A DNA stretch of 64,000 nt from Terriglobales bacterium (lineage in GTDB: Bacteria > Acidobacteriota > Terriglobia > Terriglobales > Acidobacteriaceae), in NCBI GenBank assembly GCA_035651655.1, contig DASRFG010000023.1, forward strand, positions 496,001 to 560,000. Direction: 5' to 3'. The notes under the pieces are model-generated. The model saw only the letters and a list, made by a program, of their open reading frames with translations, did no database searches and was not told the DNA's origin. The position numbers were made by a program, and so were the translations under genes. Below are positions 18,501-27,634 of this stretch, piece by piece; the first letter of the stretch is position 1; the number at the start of each line of letters is the position of its first letter.

Positions 18501-19623
18501 TGTTGCCGTTGAATTGGCCGCCCAGCAGGTTCGCACGTATGTCCCGCACTTCGGCGTTTCCCTTGTCGAGCGTGTAGTGTGCTCCGATATTGCGGATGTC
18601 AATCCGCAAACTGGGCGTCACTACTTGCAGGACTCGGCTGCTGAGGTCGCCATCCGCCTTCAGAGTCTCGAGCACTGGCCGGTTAGGCTCACTCTGGTAC
18701 TGCATTGACCCTGCCAACCGCAAAATCCCCAGCGGCAGCGAAGGGTTCTTGGTGATTCGCCGAAACTCGCCCGCATCCACCGCCGCCGAATATCTCGCCT
18801 GGACGCGCGGCTGGCTGAAGTCCTCAATTGTGGCCATGAGATCAACCTGTGAAACCCCGCTGGTCAACAGCGCCCTATCGAGCGTGAATTTCGTCGGAGT
18901 CACATCAAAGCGCGCGTCCAGGTTGTGAACCAGGGGATTGAAAGTTCCAACCTGCAGGTGACCATTGCGATAGCTCATGGTCCCCGAGTAGCGGCTTTGG
19001 CCGACGTCAAATGCGGACTGGAAATTCAGATCGTGCAGGTCGGCGCTGAGGGCGCTCTTACGATTGTTGTAGTAAACCTCTCCCGCTTCCAGGCGGGCAT
19101 GCCGCACCCCGAGATCGAATACGCTCGTGTGACTCTGGCTATTACTGTTCTTGGTTTTGGGAAGGTTATTGGCGCCATTGCGATCCACGAAAGCGCGCAC
19201 AATCGGGCGATCAACTTTCACGTCCTCCAGGTACCACTTGCGGTGCAGCAACGACACAACGCGAACCCTCACCTCCACACGCTGTGCCTGCAACAGTGGC
19301 GGATTCAGATATGGCGCAGCGCCACTCACTGCCACGTCGTACAGATCTAGAGTTGGACTTATGCCGGAAAAATGCAGAGCGAAGTCTCGCAACTGCACTC
19401 GAGTGTTCAATGCAGCGCTGGCCTTCTCTTGCGCAGTGCGAAGCACGTAACCATGCACCGACCTACTCTTGAGAAGCACCACGACTGCTACAACGACGAG
19501 TAGGAAAAGAAGCAACACGCCGGCACCGATCCAGGCGGCTACCCTCCTCCAGCGGCGTCGCCTCGGGAACCGCAACGTCTGGCGGTGTTCTGGAGGCAGC
19601 GGCGGTATGGGGAGGGCGCTCAA
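15580..19623 (-). CDS. tamB: TamB-family translocation/assembly module protein
   Basis: A 1347-residue protein with a short basic cytoplasmic N terminus (RFPRRRRWRR), one transmembrane helix (about 30-52) and a very long region of repeated beta strands typical of AsmA/TamB-like proteins. The C-terminal 300 residues carry the TamB-type (DUF490) domain, with LSLEGSANLHVQGTVAQP, GRVNLSGGDLIYAKKR and FGGTAEASS segments. It should be anchored in the inner membrane and cross the periplasm, either passing outer-membrane proteins to TamA or, as proposed for AsmA-like proteins, carrying lipids. The start is TTG at 19623, overlapping the TGA stop of the upstream TamA gene by four bases, so translation is probably coupled. 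Confidence 0.88.
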   Translation of the reverse strand: MSALPIPPLPPEHRQTLRFPRRRRWRRVAAWIGAGVLLLFLLVVVAVVVLLKSRSVHGYVLRTAQEKASAALNTRVQLRDFALHFSGISPTLDLYDVAVSGAAPYLNPPLLQAQRVEVRVRVVSLLHRKWYLEDVKVDRPIVRAFVDRNGANNLPKTKNSNSQSHTSVFDLGVRHARLEAGEVYYNNRKSALSADLHDLNFQSAFDVGQSRYSGTMSYRNGHLQVGTFNPLVHNLDARFDVTPTKFTLDRALLTSGVSQVDLMATIEDFSQPRVQARYSAAVDAGEFRRITKNPSLPLGILRLAGSMQYQSEPNRPVLETLKADGDLSSRVLQVVTPSLRIDIRNIGAHYTLDKGNAEVRDIRANLLGGQFNGNMTMLDIAGASRSHLQAVLRGVSLANLKAVMNSPSLQRVAVGGTVNADADARWGKTTADLVATSNAMINASIGPASVAAVGPNAGGAAKPMPVNGVIHARYAAPSKQISLSQSYVRTPQTSLSMNGTVSNRSSLLIHLLSNDLHELETVADMFRTPTPGHPAQALGLYGTAAFNGAVRGSSSAPQITGQLNATNLRVKGSTWRLLRTNVSVSPAMASLTNGELDPATRGRITFDVNAGLRHFAFSQDSPIQVALNVSQVNVADLTKVAGSQAPVEGTLSANIAMHGSELNPVGQGSIKLTSAKIANEPVQSVNLDFRGTGDQVLANLAMHLPAGAVQGVFTLFPKRREYVAQLRADGIRLDQLQAVKSRDMQLVGVLNLDANGRGALSNPQLTATVQVPKLQVRNQTINGVKLRADLANHLANVAVDSQMLSTYLRGRAQLNLTNYYADAALDTSPIPFQPLLAMYAPSQAANITGQTELHATLRGPLKNKSLLEAHVTIPTLAMNYKNTVQIGAASPIHADYVNGVLSLQRAVIRGTGTELQFQGRIPMNSSAPASLLVLGNIDLRVAQLISPDITSGGQVRFNVDSYGVRSDPNIQGQIQIVNATFASGGMPIGLENGNGVLTLTKDRLSITQFHGTIGGGTVTAAGGVVYKPSLQFDMAVSGRGIRMLYPDGMREGFDTDLRLVGSPQNAVVNGQVNLDQLSFTPDFDLSDFIGQFSSNTQSPPPQGITQNIQLDVDARSTTGINLVSKTLSLEGSANLHVQGTVAQPVVLGRVNLSGGDLIYAKKRLILQGGTIDFVNPVQTQPVVNLTLNTTVQQYNIHMQFQGPIDHLRTNYTSDPALPPADIINLLAFGGTAEASSANPTPNSVMAESAIASQVTGTVTSKLSKVAGISQLSLDPTLGGNGTDQKPGARVTIQQRVTGNIFVTFSTDVTSTQNQVIQLEYRTRKLSFSGTRDQNGGVGFDTRIHKSW

Positions 19624-22600
19624 AACGCTTGTCCTAATGTTATGAAGTATTGTGTAGATTTGATTCCCGGCACTGGGCTCAGGTTGTGGCCTACATCGAT
19701 GCGCACTGGCCCTACCGGCGTGGCATAACGCAGACCTAACCCGACAGAGTTCGTGTAGTTTCCCCAGAAGTCGTGGAAGCCGACTCTTTGAAAAACGTTC
19801 CCACCGTCATAAAACGTCACTACACTCAGGTTCTTGTTGATATGGGTTGGAATACGGAATTCTGAATTGAGGATCACCAATTGATTGCCACCCACCGGAA
19901 CAGTTATAGGCACACACGTGGATTTATCGGCGGGATTGCCGCACGCCACAATGGTCCGTTGCGGGCCCGCTCCATTTAAGGGGAAGCCACGCAACGTGCT
20001 GCCGCCGCCAGAGAAAAATTTCTGACTGATCGGAATGTGGCTACCAGCAAATGGCACCTCCACTCCGAGCCTGAGACTGTTTGCCCAGACCAGGCCGGCG
20101 GGGAGCTTCTTGTAATACGCCGCTTGCGCCAGGAGCTTACCCAAACTCGCGGTCGATCCCAACACTTTCGGACTAATGTCTAACTCAAAGCTTTCGTAAA
20201 TTCCCTTGTGAGCGTCAAGCGAGTTGTCGCGCGTATCGCGGTTATATGTCCCGGAGAAAGTGGACAGCCGAACATGCTGGTCTGACGCCGGCACCAGATC
20301 GGGTATCAGCAGCCGCGTCAATCCGGTTTGGCTCAGGCTATAGCGGACAAACAGATTCTGCGTCTTCTTGGGGTCGAGCGGCCGCTGCAGTTGATAATCA
20401 AATTCCGCCTGACGGGAGCTGAAGATGGGGTTCTGGCTGTTGTGCTCACCGGAGAGCGTTACGTTTTCACTCCAGTTGGTCCAGCGAAATGTTGGGTCGG
20501 TATAGGTGATGTTCGCCCGCTGATCCAGTCGTCCCGCGAGACCGCTCAGGGTAATTGACTCCCCTTTGCCGCGGAGATTATTGCGCGTGTACTCGAGCGT
20601 TCCACGGGGACCGTAGAAGGTCTTTTGGCTGGTTTTGAATTTGGAAGGCAGTCCTACCGGCGGTATTCCCGGCACCGCGATCGTACCTCCGGGAACGCTG
20701 CCCCCACGGTTGATCACTTCGAAACCAAAACCATAGGTTAACGAGTTTCGCTTGGCTTCGTGCACCTTGACGACTACGTCTTCCTCAGTTTGCGTAGTAA
20801 TCTGCCGTCGCGGATCAATGGTTGCCCAATCGAATACTCCTACTACTCCATAGAGGCGGCTTTCCGCGGTGAGCAAGTCACCTTCAGAGAGCGGTTTTTC
20901 CACCTGAATTTCTGGGATGTTTCTGGCAATGAGTTTCTGCCGCGTATGCTTGCGGCCCAAGGTAATAATCGAGGCGGTGCGAACTTGTGGTCCTTCGTAG
21001 ATGTGGTACACCACCTCCAGCCTATGAGGTTGCTTCGGTAAGTTCCTCACGGTTTCGCGAAAAGTTGCCGTCAAGTAGCCCCGCTCGAGGTAGCGCGTCA
21101 TGATCTGGGTGCGATCTTCGTCAGCTCGTTTCTGCGAATATGGTTTTCCAGGCTCCAGCTTCAGGCCCTGGGGCGCGAGCTGACTTTGGGGCAATGTATT
21201 GTTGCCGTCCAGGCGTAGTGCTTCCACAATGTCCTGCGGACCTTCATCTACGCGGAACGTCACCAGGATCTTGCCGCCCTGATCTTTGACCTGCGGCGTG
21301 ACTTTCGCCTGGCTAAACCCCTCGGATTGGTAGAGCGCCTCGAGGTTCTTCACGCTGGAGCGGACTAGACGCTCACTGTACTTGCCGTGCGAAAAAAAGA
21401 GGAAACGGTTCCCTTTCTGCACCTTAACGTGGGCCAACACTTCCTTTTCCGGTATGTGCTGGTTGCCGGCGACGCCCACGGCCACCACCTTGTGCTTCGG
21501 ACCCTTGACCACGTTGTAAACAATCGTCTCCTCTGTCGCTTGCTGCTGAACTTGTGAGGTGACATTCGCGTCGAAGTAACCCTTCGATTGCAGGAACGAG
21601 ATCAGATTTTGGCGTCCTTCCTGGATCAGTTCCGGATCAACCCCAATCTGCGCGTACACCGGGAGCAGCTTGTGGCGCTGCCAACTCCAGAGATGTGCAC
21701 CCACCACTTTGACGTGCACCACCGGCCCGGGCTGCACATGGAAGGTGATGTCAGCACGGTTTGTCTCCGGGTTGTAGTTGGCGCCAACCAGATGAACTTT
21801 GGCTGCTAACAGATCTCGCTTGGTGAGCTGGTTCTCTAGATATTGGCTGGCGTTCTGCAGAGTCTTATACCTATAGTTCTTCCCTGCACGGATCGCCGAA
21901 CCGCGCAAACGAGCCATAACAGAGCGCAGCGTATGCTGCAGTCGCGCAGTCTCCAGCGGCGAAGTGCCGGTAATGCTTACATTGCCGAACTTCGCTCGGC
22001 GATTCAGAGTGACGTGAAAAATAAGGTTCGCCAGACCGTGCTGCTTGTCGGTTTGCACCTCGGTTCGGACCTGCGACTGAAAATATCCCGAACGCTTCAG
22101 GAATTTTTGTAGCGCTTCTTGTGCCTGGCTCACGTCCACCGGCGTATATTCGCCACGCGGCGGATAATTAGTAACCTGCAGAAGCCGCGAATACGAAAAA
22201 TGCTCCACCGCACCGGGAAATTCGAAGATCCCGAAATACATCGCCGGCTGCAAGACCAACAAGACCCGTATGCCATTCGGGTCCGGACGGACTTCCAACT
22301 GCACGTCTTGAAACTGACCTGTCCGTTTCAGCGCGGCGATGCTCTCATCCACTTTCTTTTGCGCAAAAGGCTCACCCACACGCTGCGCCAGGAGCGGCAG
22401 ATACTTGGCCGGATCCAGGTCAGGCTGGCCTGCGAGTTCAACCGACGCCACGTTCTGCCCCTCATACGAAGGGAGTACCTGCGCAACCTGCGGGGCGGTC
22501 TTGGGCAGTTGGGGAGGGCGCTGAGTGGGCGTAGTCTGCCCGCCGGCGGCATCAGGAACTAGCAGCACTAGCAATACCGCACAGGTCACTCGCCATAAGT

Positions 22601-22634
22601 GCCTATAACTGCAAAGGATGAAGGAATTCGCCAT
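19620..22634 (-). CDS. tamA: BamA/TamA-family outer-membrane assembly factor (Omp85)
   Basis: A 1004-residue protein with a signal peptide, a Pro/Gln-rich linker and about 600 residues of POTRA-type repeats. POTRA patterns are visible in VRVLLVLQPAMYFGIFEFPG, RAKFGNVSITGTSPL, VHVKVVGAHLWSWQ, HKVVAVGVAGNQHIPEKEVL and IVEALRLDGNNTLP. The C-terminal 380 residues are the D15/surface-antigen beta barrel, including the STLRGFPLNG motif that matches the conserved L6-loop RGF element. The protein ends in FITLGQAF, with the terminal Phe usual for outer-membrane barrels. It is longer than E. coli TamA (three POTRA domains) and has more POTRA units. Pairing with tamB favours TamA over BamA. It starts at ATG 22634. 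Confidence 0.88.
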   Translation of the reverse strand: MANSFILCSYRHLWRVTCAVLLVLLVPDAAGGQTTPTQRPPQLPKTAPQVAQVLPSYEGQNVASVELAGQPDLDPAKYLPLLAQRVGEPFAQKKVDESIAALKRTGQFQDVQLEVRPDPNGIRVLLVLQPAMYFGIFEFPGAVEHFSYSRLLQVTNYPPRGEYTPVDVSQAQEALQKFLKRSGYFQSQVRTEVQTDKQHGLANLIFHVTLNRRAKFGNVSITGTSPLETARLQHTLRSVMARLRGSAIRAGKNYRYKTLQNASQYLENQLTKRDLLAAKVHLVGANYNPETNRADITFHVQPGPVVHVKVVGAHLWSWQRHKLLPVYAQIGVDPELIQEGRQNLISFLQSKGYFDANVTSQVQQQATEETIVYNVVKGPKHKVVAVGVAGNQHIPEKEVLAHVKVQKGNRFLFFSHGKYSERLVRSSVKNLEALYQSEGFSQAKVTPQVKDQGGKILVTFRVDEGPQDIVEALRLDGNNTLPQSQLAPQGLKLEPGKPYSQKRADEDRTQIMTRYLERGYLTATFRETVRNLPKQPHRLEVVYHIYEGPQVRTASIITLGRKHTRQKLIARNIPEIQVEKPLSEGDLLTAESRLYGVVGVFDWATIDPRRQITTQTEEDVVVKVHEAKRNSLTYGFGFEVINRGGSVPGGTIAVPGIPPVGLPSKFKTSQKTFYGPRGTLEYTRNNLRGKGESITLSGLAGRLDQRANITYTDPTFRWTNWSENVTLSGEHNSQNPIFSSRQAEFDYQLQRPLDPKKTQNLFVRYSLSQTGLTRLLIPDLVPASDQHVRLSTFSGTYNRDTRDNSLDAHKGIYESFELDISPKVLGSTASLGKLLAQAAYYKKLPAGLVWANSLRLGVEVPFAGSHIPISQKFFSGGGSTLRGFPLNGAGPQRTIVACGNPADKSTCVPITVPVGGNQLVILNSEFRIPTHINKNLSVVTFYDGGNVFQRVGFHDFWGNYTNSVGLGLRYATPVGPVRIDVGHNLSPVPGIKSTQYFITLGQAF

Positions 22635-22844
22635 CTTGTCGAGTTCGGCAACCGCTCCGCAGGAACCCTCCCTTTGCCGTTCAGGAGCTCCGACCTGTAC
22701 GCCAGCCGGATGAAATCAAACGGGTGAGATGAACAAAACAGTGGCGCGTTTGTCTTACTGCAGAGGGGTAGCGCCAATCGCAGCCCCGGGGTTTGACGCC
22801 ATCCAGCAGCTTTGCTAACGTCAAAAGTTTGCCGAAGGACAGCT

Positions 22845-24023
22845 ATGGCCCTTAAATTTCGCGGGGTTGACTTCATCGAATTCGATTCCCTGCTCAGCGA
22901 TGACGAACGTCTGGTTCGCGACACCTCTCGCAAGTTCATAGAAGAAAACCTGATTCCCATCATCGAGCAGTGCAACCGCGAAGGCCGTTTTCCGCGCGAA
23001 CTGGTGAAACCGATGGGGGAACTCGGCTTCTTTGGCGCCAGCCTTAAGGGCTATGGCTGCGCCGAAATGTCGAACGTGGAATACGGGCTGGTGATGCAGG
23101 AGATGGAACGGGGAGACAGCGGAGTGCGCTCGTTCGTGAGCGTGCAATCGGCGCTGGTGATGTATCCGATCTATGCCTTCGGCAGCGAAGAGCAAAAACA
23201 GAAATGGCTGCCGGCACTCCAGAAGGGCGAGAAGCTGGGCTGCTTTGGGCTGACTGAGCCGGACTTCGGCTCCAATCCCGGCGGAATGCGTACCCGCGCT
23301 AAGAAGGTCGGCAAAGACTACGTGATCAGCGGCGAGAAGATGTGGATCACTTCTGGCTCAATTGCCGATGTCGCCGTGATCTGGGCGAAAAACGAAGACG
23401 AAGATGAAAAGATTCGCGGGTTTCTGGTCGAGACCAACCGCCCTGGCTTTAGCGCTTCCGATGTGCACGGCAAGTGGTCGCTGCGGGCCTCGGTAACCTC
23501 AAGTCTCTCGCTGCAGGACGTACGCGTGCCGGAATGCAACCTGCTGCCCAAGAGCGATGGCCTGAAGTCTCCACTCATGTGCCTGAACCAGGCGCGTTAT
23601 GGGATCGCGTGGGGCGCGATTGGCGCGGCCATGGCCTGCTACGATTGCGCGCTGCAATATTCGCTTTTCCGTAAGCAATTTCGCGAGCAGCCGATCGCCT
23701 CCCACCAGTTGGTGCAGGAAAAGCTGGCGTGGATGATCAGCGAGATCACCAAGGCGCAGTTGCTGGCGCTTCAGGTTGGCCGACTGAAGGACAAGGGCAC
23801 GGTTGGACACCAGCATATATCCATGGCAAAGCGAAACAATGTTTGGATGGCGCTGGAGTGTGCGCGCATGGCACGCGACATCCTTGGCGCGAACGGCATC
23901 GCCGACGAATATCCGATCTTTCGTCACATGGCAAACCTGGAATCAGTGAAAACCTACGAAGGAACGCACGACATTCACGCGCTGATTATCGGATCAGCCG
24001 TAACCGGGATTGACGCGTTCTGA
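22845..24023 (+). CDS. gcdH: Acyl-CoA dehydrogenase, glutaryl-CoA dehydrogenase-like
   Basis: The start is ATG 22845, with AAGGA six bases upstream; the open frame extends 11 codons further without a ribosome-binding site. The 392-residue product has all acyl-CoA dehydrogenase parts: a helical N-terminal domain, FAD-contact segments CFGLTEPDFGSNPGGM and MWITSGS, and the catalytic base Glu in KTYEGTHDIH near the C terminus. Similarity to glutaryl-CoA dehydrogenases is marked (KGYGCAEMSNVEYGLVMQE; RSFVSVQSALVMYPIYAFGS). The expected reaction is FAD-dependent oxidation and decarboxylation of glutaryl-CoA to crotonyl-CoA, in lysine/tryptophan breakdown. It is cytoplasmic. Its 3' end overlaps the convergent membrane-protein gene by 49 bp. 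Confidence 0.87.
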   Translation: MALKFRGVDFIEFDSLLSDDERLVRDTSRKFIEENLIPIIEQCNREGRFPRELVKPMGELGFFGASLKGYGCAEMSNVEYGLVMQEMERGDSGVRSFVSVQSALVMYPIYAFGSEEQKQKWLPALQKGEKLGCFGLTEPDFGSNPGGMRTRAKKVGKDYVISGEKMWITSGSIADVAVIWAKNEDEDEKIRGFLVETNRPGFSASDVHGKWSLRASVTSSLSLQDVRVPECNLLPKSDGLKSPLMCLNQARYGIAWGAIGAAMACYDCALQYSLFRKQFREQPIASHQLVQEKLAWMISEITKAQLLALQVGRLKDKGTVGHQHISMAKRNNVWMALECARMARDILGANGIADEYPIFRHMANLESVKTYEGTHDIHALIIGSAVTGIDAF

Positions 24024-24931
24024 GGTGCGGCCACATACCTGACAGCACTCCGGTCTGAGGGCGGCTCGTCATCGGCCATTCCCGCATACGCTCCCAAGCG
24101 GGCTACGTAGAGTAAATCGGCGAAGGCGAGGTAAAAAAGGCCGATCACGACAAAGGCCGGCATTATCGTCTTAGCCTCAAGCTGCGCCATTATTCCCATT
24201 AGAAAAAATAGAAAGCACGTGGCGGCAACGAACCCGATGACGCGCACCACGAAGAACACAGCATTCACCGCCGCAATTCTGCCAAACTCGCGCCGGACAA
24301 ACTCCACAGCGGAAGAGATCGAACCCCAGGTATCCTGACCGTCCCGCAAAACAAAAATCGGCCCCAAAGAAAGCAACCAGTTCAGCGCACTCCACAAGCA
24401 CCAGAGCAGGGTGATCAACCCGAGGGCCAGGTTGGCTACCACGCCCGGAGAGCTCGCCTCTGCGGGCGCCGCAAAGCCAGCCAGGATAAGAGCCCCCAAG
24501 GTGGCCAGAACCGCGGCAACCATCAGAGCGGCACGCAGAAAATTTAGCCCGAGTAGAGAGCCAGCACCGGTCTCGGGATGTGCGCTGTGGAGTATCGCTT
24601 TGAGAGTCACCGACCGTCCGACCGACGCTAGAATAATCCACAATATGGTTACAGCAAGGAAGACGATGATGGCGCTCTTTCCCAAGCGGAAGCCGCTGCC
24701 TCTAAGAATATGGGCAAGGGCCTGGGATACTAAGAACGGATGACGAGTGCGCAGCAAAACCAGGTCCGATCCTGAGACCGGCAAGCTGCGCAAATACTCA
24801 TAGAGCGTAAATATGACCAGCGCCCACGCAGCGGCTGCGAAACTCCAGCGCCATGCGATTTCAGCCAACACCGGTGACCGCTGCCGCAATACGTGACGAA
24901 CGCCCTCGAAGCTGCGATTTGGTTGACTCAC
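23975..24931 (-). CDS. Multi-pass membrane protein of unknown function
   Basis: A 318-residue protein with about six to seven hydrophobic segments, including FAAAAWALVIFTLYEYL, SAIIVFLAVTILWIILAS, FLRAALMVAAVLATLGALIL and VVIGLFYLAFADLLYVA. It starts with GTG at 24931, directly after the TAG stop of leuS with no gap, so it is probably co-translated with leuS. The loop RDGQDTWGSISSAVEFVRREFGR resembles membrane proteins that share a 'domain of unknown function' with glycerophosphoryl-diester-like membrane modules, but I cannot assign a family. The C-terminal 40 residues are hydrophilic. Its 3' end overlaps the convergent acyl-CoA dehydrogenase gene. Confidence 0.75.
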   Translation of the reverse strand: MSQPNRSFEGVRHVLRQRSPVLAEIAWRWSFAAAAWALVIFTLYEYLRSLPVSGSDLVLLRTRHPFLVSQALAHILRGSGFRLGKSAIIVFLAVTILWIILASVGRSVTLKAILHSAHPETGAGSLLGLNFLRAALMVAAVLATLGALILAGFAAPAEASSPGVVANLALGLITLLWCLWSALNWLLSLGPIFVLRDGQDTWGSISSAVEFVRREFGRIAAVNAVFFVVRVIGFVAATCFLFFLMGIMAQLEAKTIMPAFVVIGLFYLAFADLLYVARLGAYAGMADDEPPSDRSAVRYVAAPQNASIPVTADPIISA

Positions 24932-27553
24932 CTAACGCACCACGATGTTCACCAGCTTGCCTGGAACGACGATAACGTTGGCGATCTGTTTGCCATTAGT
25001 GGCACTCTGGATTTTTGCCTCGGAGAGGGCACGTTCGCGAATCGCTTCTTCCGGTGCATCGGCTGAAACCAAGATCCGGCTGCGTACCTTGCCGTTGATT
25101 TGGACCGCGATCTCGATTTCATCATCCTTAGCGAGCGCCGCGTCGTACTTTGGCCAGGCTGCGTGCAGGAGATCGCCTTGCTCGCCGAGCATCCCCCAGA
25201 GCTCATGCGCAAGATACGGAGCGAATGGCGCCAGCAAGAGAACGAGATTGCGCTGAATCTCTGCTAAAAACTCTGGCGAGACGCCGCTCCCGAACTGCTC
25301 TTCTGCGGCGTAGAGCTCATTGACTAACTCCATGATCGCGGCAATGGAGGTGTTGAAATGCCAGCGGCCGTCGAAATCGTGGCTCACACGCTTAATGGTC
25401 TGATGAAGTTTGCGTTGCAACGACCTACTGACTGTGGTCTGGAGATCAGAGTTTGCGTGCACCGTGCGAGAAGATTGCGCACTTTGCGTCGCCATAGTTT
25501 TCTCGCCATGGCTTGAAGCCGCGCCCGAACTGACCAACTGCGCTTCCGTTGCGCGCGCATGGCGCGAGACGAATCTATATACACGTCCCAGGAAACGATA
25601 GATGCCCTCTACGCCGGCATCCTGCCAGTCGAGATCGCGGTCCGGTGGCGCAGCAAACAAGGTGTACATGCGGGTGCTGTCAGCTCCGTAGCGCGCCACC
25701 ATGTCGTCGGGCGAAACCACATTGCCCAAACTCTTGGACATTTTTGCGCCATCTTTAATGACCATGCCTTGTGTAAAGAGACGCTGCACCGGCTCGGAAT
25801 TTTTTACCAGTCCGATGTCCCGCATGAACTTGGTCCAGAACCGCGAATAAATGAGGTGCAGGATGGCGTGCTCGATGCCGCCGATGTACTGGTCAATCGG
25901 AAACCAGTAGGCGGCTTCTTTGGGATCGAATGGCGCTTTGTCGTTGTGGGCGTCGGTGTAGCGATAAAAATACCAGGACGAGTCCACGAAGGTGTCCATC
26001 GTGTCAGTCTCGCGGCGAGCAGGGCCTCCGCATTTTGGACACTTTACATTCACAAACTCCGGTACTCGAGCGAGCGGTGATCCACCTTCCAGGGTAATCT
26101 CGACTTTTTCCGGAAGCAGGACAGGAAGATCCTTCTCCGGCACCGGAACAATCCCGCACTGGGAGCAATAAATCATCGGAATGGGAGTGCCCCAGTAGCG
26201 CTGGCGCGAGATCCCCCAATCCTTTAAACGATAAGTGACGGTGGGACGGCCGAAGCCGTGTTGCTGGGCGAACTCGGCCATCTTTTGAATGGCTTCCGCA
26301 TTGGAGAGCCCGGAGAACTCTCCAGAATTAATCAGCAGGCTCTCAGTGTGCGTATACGGCAGTACGGGCTGTTCGGGCTCTCCTTCCTTTGGCGGCTCGC
26401 CTTCCCGGCGAGGCAAGATCACTATGCGAATTTCCAGCCCATATTTTTTCGCGAACTCGTAATCGCGCTCATCGTGGGCCGGCACGGACATGATCGCGCC
26501 CGTGCCGTAACCCATCAGGATGTAATTGGCGATCCAAATGGGAATGCGCTCGCCGTTGAATGGATTGATCGCAAAGCGTCCGGTTGCCACTCCATGCTTC
26601 TCGATTGCTCCTACATCGCCCACTTCTTTGGCGTTGCGCTGCTCGGCCACGAGCTCATCTACCTTGGCTGCCAGTTCGGAGTTCTCAGCAATAAAGTCGG
26701 CGACCAGGGGATGCTCAGGCGCAAGCTGGATTGAGGTCGCACCATAAATAGTGTCAATACGAGTCGTGAATACGGTGATGTTGTTCCTTGCCTTGCCCGC
26801 CGGCCCTTCGAGCTTGAAGTCAATCTCTGTGCCTTCACTGCGGCCGATCCAATTGCGCTGCATCACCTGCACTTTTTCGGGCCAGTGCTCAAGCCTATCC
26901 AAATCCTCGAGCAGTTCCTGGGCGTAGTTGGTAGTGCGAAGGAACCACTGCTCGAGCTCGCGCTGCTCGACCGGAGTATCCTCGTGCCGCCAGCAGCAAC
27001 CCTTGACGACCTGCTCGTTAGCCAGGACGGTTGCGCACCTGGGACACCAGTTCACCCGGCTTTTCTTTCGATAGGCCAAGCCGCGCTCATAGAGCTTGAG
27101 AAAGAACCACTGGTTCCAGCGGTAGTAATCGGGGAAGCAGGTGGTTACCTCGCGGGCCCAGTCGTACGCAAATCCCAGGCGCTTCATTTGCGCCTTCATA
27201 TTGGCAATGTTGCCGAGCGTCCAATCGCGGGGCGGCGTGTTGTTCTGGATGGCGGCGTTCTCTGCCGGAAGTCCGAACGAGTCCCATCCCATAGGGTGGA
27301 GGACGTTATAGCCCCGCATCCACATATAGCGTGCGAGAGCATCGCCGATGGCGTAATTCCGTACGTGCCCCATGTGAAGTGCTCCCGAAGGATAGGGAAG
27401 CATCTCCAGAACGTAATACTTGGGCTGCTTGGAACCGGGTTCAGCGCGATAGAGCCCCGGGTCGGCCTTCCATCGCGCGAACCACTTCTCTTCGATCCGC
27501 TGGGGATCGTAGCGTTCGTTGCGAGTGTCGGGTTGGTTGGGCGTCTCCGGCAT
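24932..27553 (-). CDS. leuS: Leucyl-tRNA synthetase
   Basis: Class Ia aminoacyl-tRNA synthetase charging tRNA-Leu. From ATG 27553 it has 873 residues, a normal length. The HIGH motif is HMGH (about residues 60-63), preceded by PYPSGA. The Zn-type insert has paired Cys (WCPRC, then CCW). The large editing domain follows ([28 protein letters not shown]). The KMSKS motif is KMSKSLGN. A Ser/Ala/Thr-rich low-complexity insert ([18 protein letters not shown]) sits between the catalytic core and the anticodon-binding helical domain and is unusual. A TTG four codons upstream is a less likely start. The next gene downstream, a membrane protein, begins immediately after the stop. Confidence 0.96.
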   Translation of the reverse strand: MPETPNQPDTRNERYDPQRIEEKWFARWKADPGLYRAEPGSKQPKYYVLEMLPYPSGALHMGHVRNYAIGDALARYMWMRGYNVLHPMGWDSFGLPAENAAIQNNTPPRDWTLGNIANMKAQMKRLGFAYDWAREVTTCFPDYYRWNQWFFLKLYERGLAYRKKSRVNWCPRCATVLANEQVVKGCCWRHEDTPVEQRELEQWFLRTTNYAQELLEDLDRLEHWPEKVQVMQRNWIGRSEGTEIDFKLEGPAGKARNNITVFTTRIDTIYGATSIQLAPEHPLVADFIAENSELAAKVDELVAEQRNAKEVGDVGAIEKHGVATGRFAINPFNGERIPIWIANYILMGYGTGAIMSVPAHDERDYEFAKKYGLEIRIVILPRREGEPPKEGEPEQPVLPYTHTESLLINSGEFSGLSNAEAIQKMAEFAQQHGFGRPTVTYRLKDWGISRQRYWGTPIPMIYCSQCGIVPVPEKDLPVLLPEKVEITLEGGSPLARVPEFVNVKCPKCGGPARRETDTMDTFVDSSWYFYRYTDAHNDKAPFDPKEAAYWFPIDQYIGGIEHAILHLIYSRFWTKFMRDIGLVKNSEPVQRLFTQGMVIKDGAKMSKSLGNVVSPDDMVARYGADSTRMYTLFAAPPDRDLDWQDAGVEGIYRFLGRVYRFVSRHARATEAQLVSSGAASSHGEKTMATQSAQSSRTVHANSDLQTTVSRSLQRKLHQTIKRVSHDFDGRWHFNTSIAAIMELVNELYAAEEQFGSGVSPEFLAEIQRNLVLLLAPFAPYLAHELWGMLGEQGDLLHAAWPKYDAALAKDDEIEIAVQINGKVRSRILVSADAPEEAIRERALSEAKIQSATNGKQIANVIVVPGKLVNIVVR

Positions 27554-27634
27554 GAGGGAACACAAATTTGGGTTGAACTCTTAATTTTACACGCAATCGT
27601 TTTTTTGTCTGAAGGGGGCAGCGGCTTCGGCGAA

